Source: Plicaturopsis crispa FD-325 SS-3
Taxonomy: Eukaryota > Basidiomycota > Agaricomycetes > Amylocorticiales > Amylocorticiaceae
Assembly: GCA_000827205.1 (NCBI GenBank)
Contig: KN832566.1
Coordinates: 452,543 to 516,542 of the forward strand
Direction of reading: 5' to 3'
DNA: 64,000 nucleotides
How positions within the stretch are numbered: the first letter of the stretch is position 1; every line of letters starts with the position of its first letter. A model generated the notes under the pieces. That model did not search any database. It was given only the letters and a program-made list of their open reading frames with translations, and was not told where the DNA came from. Positions 58,330 through 64,000 of the stretch are shown here, one piece after another. Both the position numbers and the translations under genes were made by a program.

Positions 58330-61057
58330 GGCAGCACCCTAGGGGGTACACTGCTGTTGTTGGTAGGGGCGTAAAGGCAATAAACAATGAAAGAAAAGGT
58401 GAAATATGGTGGAGCGGTGCCAGGAGAGAGTTGAGGCTGATTTAGACGAATTTCGACGACTTCACACTGGGCAGTTTTGGCGCTCCTGTTCGTTCCGGGG
58501 GCGAGACCCGTGTTTAGCCCCTATCTCTCGGCTGAGGCCTTTACTGTTTCCCGTTTCATGTTTTCCTCCTTTGTTTCGACCTCCGTACAGTCATATCCGC
58601 CCGCAGCTACTACATGGCGCCGCACTCTAGAGGTACACAGAGGGTGCTAGACCGTGAACAGAGCGATTGAATCCATATGTTTTCATGTTTCGTGGGCACC
58701 CGGACCGCGCGCGCGTACTCACAAGGCGCCCGTATTATTTTCATCGATTTCGACTTTGCCTCATCGACTCATCTGTCCTTTTTTTCTCGCCGCTCCAGCC
58801 ATTCCCGCCGGATAGCCCCCACAACGGCGACTCATCCCGCACACCCTTTTTACAGCACTTACAGACCAGACGGTACTGCAAGGGCAATGTAGCACTGCAT
58901 CGTGTTAGCCGGGAGGTACATGCTATAGTTGCAGGTACATGCTATAGATGCTGTTCGTTGCCTTCAAGATCCGTTTCGATCATGCTGCTACCAAAGTGGC
59001 CGCACAGGCTCCAGAGGCCCACGTCCGTGGATGCGTGGCCGGTCGCATGCTCCATCGCTGCCAGTGAGCTCCCCATGCACGAGTACCATATCGGATCATG
59101 TGTGCTTTCACTGTTTGCGTTTATCCGTGCATCCCGGTCCACCACTCAGCATTTGGATGACTCGTCCACCCATCTCGCAGCCCTAGACAACCAGCACGCG
59201 TTTCTGCGCAGCGATCGTACGTATCCCACGACGGCCCCGGGGATACCTCGGATGCGCAGAGGCATTCGTGCTTCATTCCCTCCAATCAGTGCCCGCGATC
59301 GCTCTCCAGAGCACTGTGTTGCAGTGGATTTTTCCACTCCACGCCCTGGGCCCTTTTTCTGGACCCGTATACGCTTAATCGTTCCTCGACCTCGACACCT
59401 TGGAAAAGACCCGCTCTGAGCTGGCAGGCCGCAGTGTCGTGCGATGTAATGTGCGTGGGTGTCAATTTCTCCGGTGGACTGCGGCTGCGGCCGAGGATGC
59501 AGGTTTGCATGGTATGTCCTGTTTCCATTTTTCAAAGTTATCAGCCCGCTTTTCTTTCAGAGAGCCTACTACACGGACTCTCGCTGGTGGCCTCATCAGT
59601 GTTCCGCCGACGCGCTCTTGGGGATCGTTCGGTGGTGAAACTTGCAGGCGTCGTACTCGTCGATCTGCGGGTATTCTCACAAGCGTCTGCGTCTGCGTCT
59701 GCGCTTATTTTCATGCGGTAAAGCGCCCGCTACCCATCCGTTTTGACCTTTCAATATCTTTATGATTTAGCGGACAGCATAACAAGATGACGCCGCTGAA
59801 CGCTGCGCCACAATCCAGTTTTCTCGTCTTGGTCTGTCTCCGCGCAGCGGACCTGGGGAAAAATCTCGGATGAGTAGGCTCGCCTTGCAACGCTCACAAG
59901 CCCTGTACAATGTGCTCTGCGTCGCACAAAGCGCCTTCCGCTCAAAGTCCAGAGGGCCCACCGCACCTCCCCACCCCGTCCACCATGCACGTCCTCGCCC
60001 GTACCCCTTTTCGCGTACATGCCCCTGCGGCCATCGTGGATGCGTACGGGCTGTGATGTCTGCATACATCGGGCGAGGCGGCGGCGTGTGTGAGCCATTG
60101 GACTTTGGGTTTGGGAACTGCTTTGGCGATGGGTGGATGCCTACTTTTGTGATTCTTACTCATTGTATCCTATCGCGGCTGTAGCGTGATGATGATGTGC
60201 ACCCCAGCAGGCAGCTGGAGCTCGTGTATCTATCGACCGATTTTTCAACTTCATCGATACCTCTCTCTCTGATTTCTCGAGCCCCTCCACTTGGTTATTG
60301 TCTGAACGTTGGCCAGGTATCCTATCAGCCTTGGTGTTGATAGCTCTATATGGTACATCGAGCCAGTTCCCCTTTTGCAGTACGTCTAATGTTTTTCCAG
60401 AGCTCCACACTGATGATTTCGGGGCTTCTGCCAGTAGAGATAATCATTTGCAATATAACTGCTACCGGTCAAGTCTTCACCTGCATAGCAGTGTCTCTGA
60501 AGCTCGGGCACCATCGGTGTGCAATCCTCAGTACGAACCCATTAAACCTTTCTCCAGAAGGTTTCACCTTACTCTTCCACACCGAAGGAATTCGACGGGC
60601 ATCGGGGAGAAGTAGCAAACAACACAGGAGTTACATTATTCAACTTGTGGTATAGCTAGATGATGATGATGATGAATTCTGTAACGCGCAAGCCAACTAG
60701 AGCTAAGGTGCGTGGGTAGTGTAGTAAACTACTCCAAAGGAAATGTACAGTAGTAGAGGGTGGCAATATATAGCAAGTACGGTGTGTTCTAGAATGGCAG
60801 ATTGTACGGGTAAGGTGGCATTATGGTGCATCGGGTTGGATTCGGGAATACAAGTTTTGGGACGGCCGAGCATATGTGCATGGTGACGCATTAGGTGGTA
60901 TAGCTAGACGACATGGTATGAACAGCACTGTGACAAACAACGACTCTACTTACATAGGCGCCTTAAAAGCATATATATAACATATACGCGCAGACGAAAC
61001 AACGGGGGCCATGCAAACACTATGTGCAATGCGTGTGCTAATAGTAAGAGTCCTATC
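58330..61057. other. 2.7-kb gene-poor stretch
   Basis: The largest apparent gap. A 250-codon plus ORF (58667-59419) and several shorter ones exist, but their peptides are Arg/Ser/His-rich with no domain and overlap equally long antisense frames. Contains a 15-nt direct repeat (58914-58947) and a GAT run near 60662. The part next to 58330 should be the Reg1-like promoter. I see no transposon. Confidence 0.4.
58914..58947. repeat. 15-nt direct repeat
   Basis: AGGTACATGCTATAG occurs twice with a 19-nt period (58914-58928 and 58933-58947). Probably a small local duplication. Confidence 0.6.
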
Positions 61058-62555
61058 TCATGCAACAGCAGACCCAGTCCGATCGCGCGCGGCCTTCGCA
61101 CTCGAGCCCTCCCGTGGCCTCGGCACCTCCGTGCGACCAGGCGCAGACGCGTCCTCGCTGTACTTCCCGTCCTGCCGCGTCGCCGCCTCGGAGTACGTCG
61201 TCGTCGGGAGCGTGATCTCCGTGAACACCGGGCCGCGGTCTTGCGACTGCGACTGGGACGAGGAAGATGCGTCGGTGTCGGTGGTGCGCAGGCGGAGGGA
61301 GGCGAAGCGGATGAACGTCGAGGGCCGCCCGTCGTCGGTGCTTTCGGCGGGGGACGTCCCGCGCAGGTGCAGCGTCGCGGTGACCACGACGGGCACGTTG
61401 CACACCAGCAGCGATACGCCGTTCTATTCCAGCCGTTCATCCACCATCATCCATCCATTCATCAATCAGTGAGTAAGCGAGTAAGTCAGTCAGTCAGGGG
61501 GGCGTGCGTGGGTGAGTGGGGGGCGTACCTCGACGATGGCGACGAGGATGACCTTCACGCCTTCATCCTCGAGGATGAAGACCGCGTGCACGAGGGAGAC
61601 GATGGTCGTGGCGATGCAGGTTGAGAAGATGATCATGAGGCGCCGGCGGAGGACTTTGTCGTCGAGGCCCGAGAGGATCTTTAGCGGGGACCAGAGGAGG
61701 ATGGAGTCGGCTACGACATCCGCTGTAGATGGATTACTGTTAGCACACTGGTTGTGTTCGTGAGCCGAGAAACGCACTCGTGAGCTGGGATATGGCGATC
61801 AACCGCGTCAATGTGCACTGTTGAGATAGATCTCAATGAGTTGAAGTACTCATTAGACAAATTCATCGTGCATAGCCATACCTGCGGATTATGCGCGTCC
61901 TTCCACCCGGGCTGATGCTCGCACACGATGAACAGCTGCACAAACAGCAGAATCAAGGCGAGGAAGAACAGCACGATGAAGATGTACAGCTTCCGCCGTC
62001 GGTACCCGCTCGGGTCGATGCGCACAACGGAGAATATGATGGACAGGCGCGCGGACCTTTCGCGAGAACGCAGTCAGCGAAAGCTAGGAACAGAGCTTGC
62101 TTGGAGAGGTACCAGATCATGAGATAGAAGCTCGTGGATATCATGTAGTACGATGCCACTCTGCTGAGCCATGATAGGCTATCTATAAACGTGCGTCCTC
62201 GTCAGCCTACCAGCAACGGCGGTCCCAGGTCACGTCCTGGTACTTACTTGGCCGGTGTATGTGCATGAACACGGCGGCGATCTGCACCAAGAACGCAAGC
62301 TGGAAAGTCGATGTGGATGATTAGATACTGCTAGCCACTAGGCGAGAAACACAAAAACTGACCATGCCCAGAAACGCAAAGCCGTCGTCCCACCATATCC
62401 TCCACCGCCGGATGTATATGCGATACGATGTCGCAGCCACCACGGGTACGGCTAAGACCACACTTGCGACTGCCCCATGCCATTAGCGCCCTGGCTAAAT
62501 CCTACACTGAAATTCAGGGCTCCGACATACTCTTTATCTGCACAAAGGGGTCCAT
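61058..62555 (-). CDS. seven-helix integral membrane protein, fungal-specific
   Basis: Eight exons: 62555-62531, 62469-62363, 62299-62248, 62182-62113, 62056-61882, 61817-61778, 61722-61529, 61423-61058; 342 residues. Seven hydrophobic segments are visible: SVVLAVPVVVAATSYRIYI, FLGMLAFLVQIAAVFMHI, YYMISTSFYLMIW with ARLSIIFSVV, LYIFIVLFFLALILLFVQLF, the LLWSPLKIL region, MIIFSTCIATTIVSLVHAVF and VKVILVAIVENGVSLLVC. The conserved-looking loop VVRIDPSGYRRRKLYIF and the loop ending in CEHQPGWKD fit an agaricomycete family often labelled integral membrane or rhodopsin-like protein; its function is unknown and retinal binding is not implied, since I see no Schiff-base Lys in helix 7. The C-terminal tail is cytosolic, Ser/Thr/Arg-rich. 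Phases all agree. Confidence 0.78.
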
Positions 62556-63950
62556 GACCGCACAGGCGCGCGGCGGGGATCAGTCTCGACCCACAGCGTG
62601 TGTTTTCTGTAAGGACAGGGGATTCGGGGAACCGTGGGTGGGAGATCAGTATATAGTGGTGTCACTGGTTGGTCAGAAGAGGGTGTCCTTATAATACACT
62701 CAGGACGGGCTGTCCGGCGTATGCATGCTAAGAACGGGAAGGAAGAGCAGGCGTCCGTCCATTCGTGCACGGGCGACTTTTAGGCAAACAAAACGTCTGC
62801 GGGCGAAGGCAGGCGCTGGATGACGGTGCCGTGGAGACTGAACTTCCTCCTGTCGAAATGGAAAGAGCGTACCGGCTGCAGGGCGGCCGTCGATATCAGT
62901 ATTCAATCGGCAAGAAAGATCGCCATGTCATTGCCATGTAACGACTGCCCTATTGACTTTATGTATCCTCCTTACGTTCACAATCTTGATTGCTTACTGC
63001 TCAGATAGTAAGGACCTTCAAGCTTCAAGGACAGGTAAGGGCTGGCATCGAGCTCTGCTAGAGCTGAGTCATGAGGCCTTGAGGTACGTCGTCCCGGTGT
63101 ATTATCGCGCTTCTCTACTTGACCGTCATTCATATTTCCAGCAAAGATACCACGAATGAGACGACGTGGATTGAGGATGCAATCGCTTACTTGAGTCGTA
63201 AGATATCATGATTACATAGAAGGCAAAAAGCCAGACATAACGTACAGCGGAATGCCGTTTGCGAAGAACCCCGATTAATCTTGCCCATGCCGCTGGCATG
63301 TCGCTCCTGCTCCTCGCGCTCAACACATTCACGATCCCCGGTCGGTATCTCTCGGTATCGTCGTGAGACAAAGCCCAAGGCCGATTCAGGCGGGACTTGC
63401 AGGCAGATGCAGGTTTTGCGGCGCGATATCAATACCCAATCCCCAGCAATGAGCATGCAGCATTTCCATCGATACACGCGCCCCCTTGTAGGTCTTCGTA
63501 TCTGATCAGTGAGTCTCCCATCTTGACAACGTATACTTGTACTTACAAGGTTAATTAAACGACCCCCACTAATCGTGGACGTCTTTGCGAGCATCGGTCA
63601 TCGTCTAATTCAAGCTGGTCTGCGGAACCCTGGTTGCGGCGCCACGACCCATGTCAGATGGGTCCGTGTGTACGCCCGGTTCTCTAAATTCTGATGCTAT
63701 TGGGGCCACTCCCTTCCTGATCCCCGAGCCGCCTACTCGCCCGGGCGTTAATTTCCCAGGCACATAGGGCGCGCGCCTAAGTATACTCGCAAACTACGGC
63801 CCACGAAAAGGAATTCAGCGCCAGCAGATCGCAGACGGTTAGCTGCGACGGGGCGTGCCTGGGCGAGTTGAGGACCACTTAACTGCACGCGACGCCGGGG
63901 TTCCTGCTATCCCTATCTCCATACCTGCCCCCTTCCTACTGTACCTCGCC
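62556..63950. other. intergenic before the last gene start
   Basis: About 1.4 kb. A short plus segment at 63142-63199 (reading KDTTNETTWIEDAIAYLS between an AG and a GTAAG) looks like an exon, but I could not extend it into a gene. The 63600-63950 part is likely the promoter of the gene starting at 63951. Confidence 0.35.
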
Positions 63951-64000
63951 ATGTCCGAGCTGCTTGAAAAGGAGTGGAAGACGCAGACGCCGATTGACGC
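63951..64000 (+). CDS. 5' end of a gene cut by the window edge
   Basis: An ATG in good context (CTCGCCATGTCC) follows a pyrimidine-rich leader and opens a frame, MSELLEKEWKTQTPID, that runs to the edge. Sixteen residues are too few to assign a family. Confidence 0.5.
   Translation, partial: MSELLEKEWKTQTPID

Noticed and set aside
58667-59419. 250-codon plus-strand ORF in the gene-poor stretch
   Set aside because: Long antisense frames overlap it, and the peptide is Arg/Ser/His-rich with no recognisable segment.

Overview
The window is nuclear DNA of a filamentous basidiomycete, most likely an agaricomycete. Three things point there: genes on both strands are cut by many short GT-AG introns (about 45-65 nt), coding exons are GC-rich, and the protein set is fungal (Bud6, Clr2, Kar9-like, TRAPPC12, CRH-type GH16, DAL5-type permease). 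I see no rRNA, tRNA, CRISPR array, prophage or recognisable intact transposon. Exon models were built by hand from splice signals, reading frame and remembered family patterns. No alignment was run.

Layout. 0-5 kb: the 3' end of an unrecognised gene, a secreted GH16 cell-wall enzyme, and Bud6/Aip3 (minus). 6-12 kb: a BTB/POZ protein and a nine-exon CorA-like membrane protein (both minus), then about 1.9 kb with no clear gene. 12-23 kb (all plus): an ArsB/CitM-type ion transporter, a 16-exon phenol-hydroxylase-like flavoprotein with a cysteine-rich tail, the silencing factor Clr2, and a sterol O-acyltransferase. 23-33 kb: TRAPPC12 (plus) converging on a Kar9-like/GAR protein (minus), then a BCS1-type AAA chaperone (minus) divergent from dolichyl-diphosphatase (plus). 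33-41 kb: pantothenate synthetase, an Rpp40-like RNase P/MRP subunit, an uncharacterised 311-residue protein (minus), and a very short protein that is only an RPA1 N-terminal OB domain (minus). 41-50 kb: a Vps9 Rab5 exchange factor with a C-terminal CUE domain, a 21-exon DAL5-family permease with several micro-exons, and a coiled-coil/disordered protein (minus). 50-64 kb: HMG-CoA synthase, a Reg1-like PP1 regulator (minus), a 2.7-kb gene-poor stretch, a seven-helix membrane protein (minus), and the start of a further gene.

How the genes relate. This is an ordinary housekeeping neighbourhood, not an obvious cluster. Loose themes are membrane trafficking (Vps9, TRAPPC12), polarity and microtubules (Bud6, Kar9-like), sterol and lipid metabolism (HMG-CoA synthase, sterol acyltransferase, dolichyl-diphosphatase) and RNA or chromatin (Rpp40, Clr2). 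I found no convincing new multi-gene system. The most unusual items are a 4-nt micro-exon in the permease, the stand-alone RPA1-N-like gene, the cysteine tail on the flavoprotein, two stop-free introns of length divisible by three whose retention would alter protein domains, and a probable GC-AG intron in HMG-CoA synthase.
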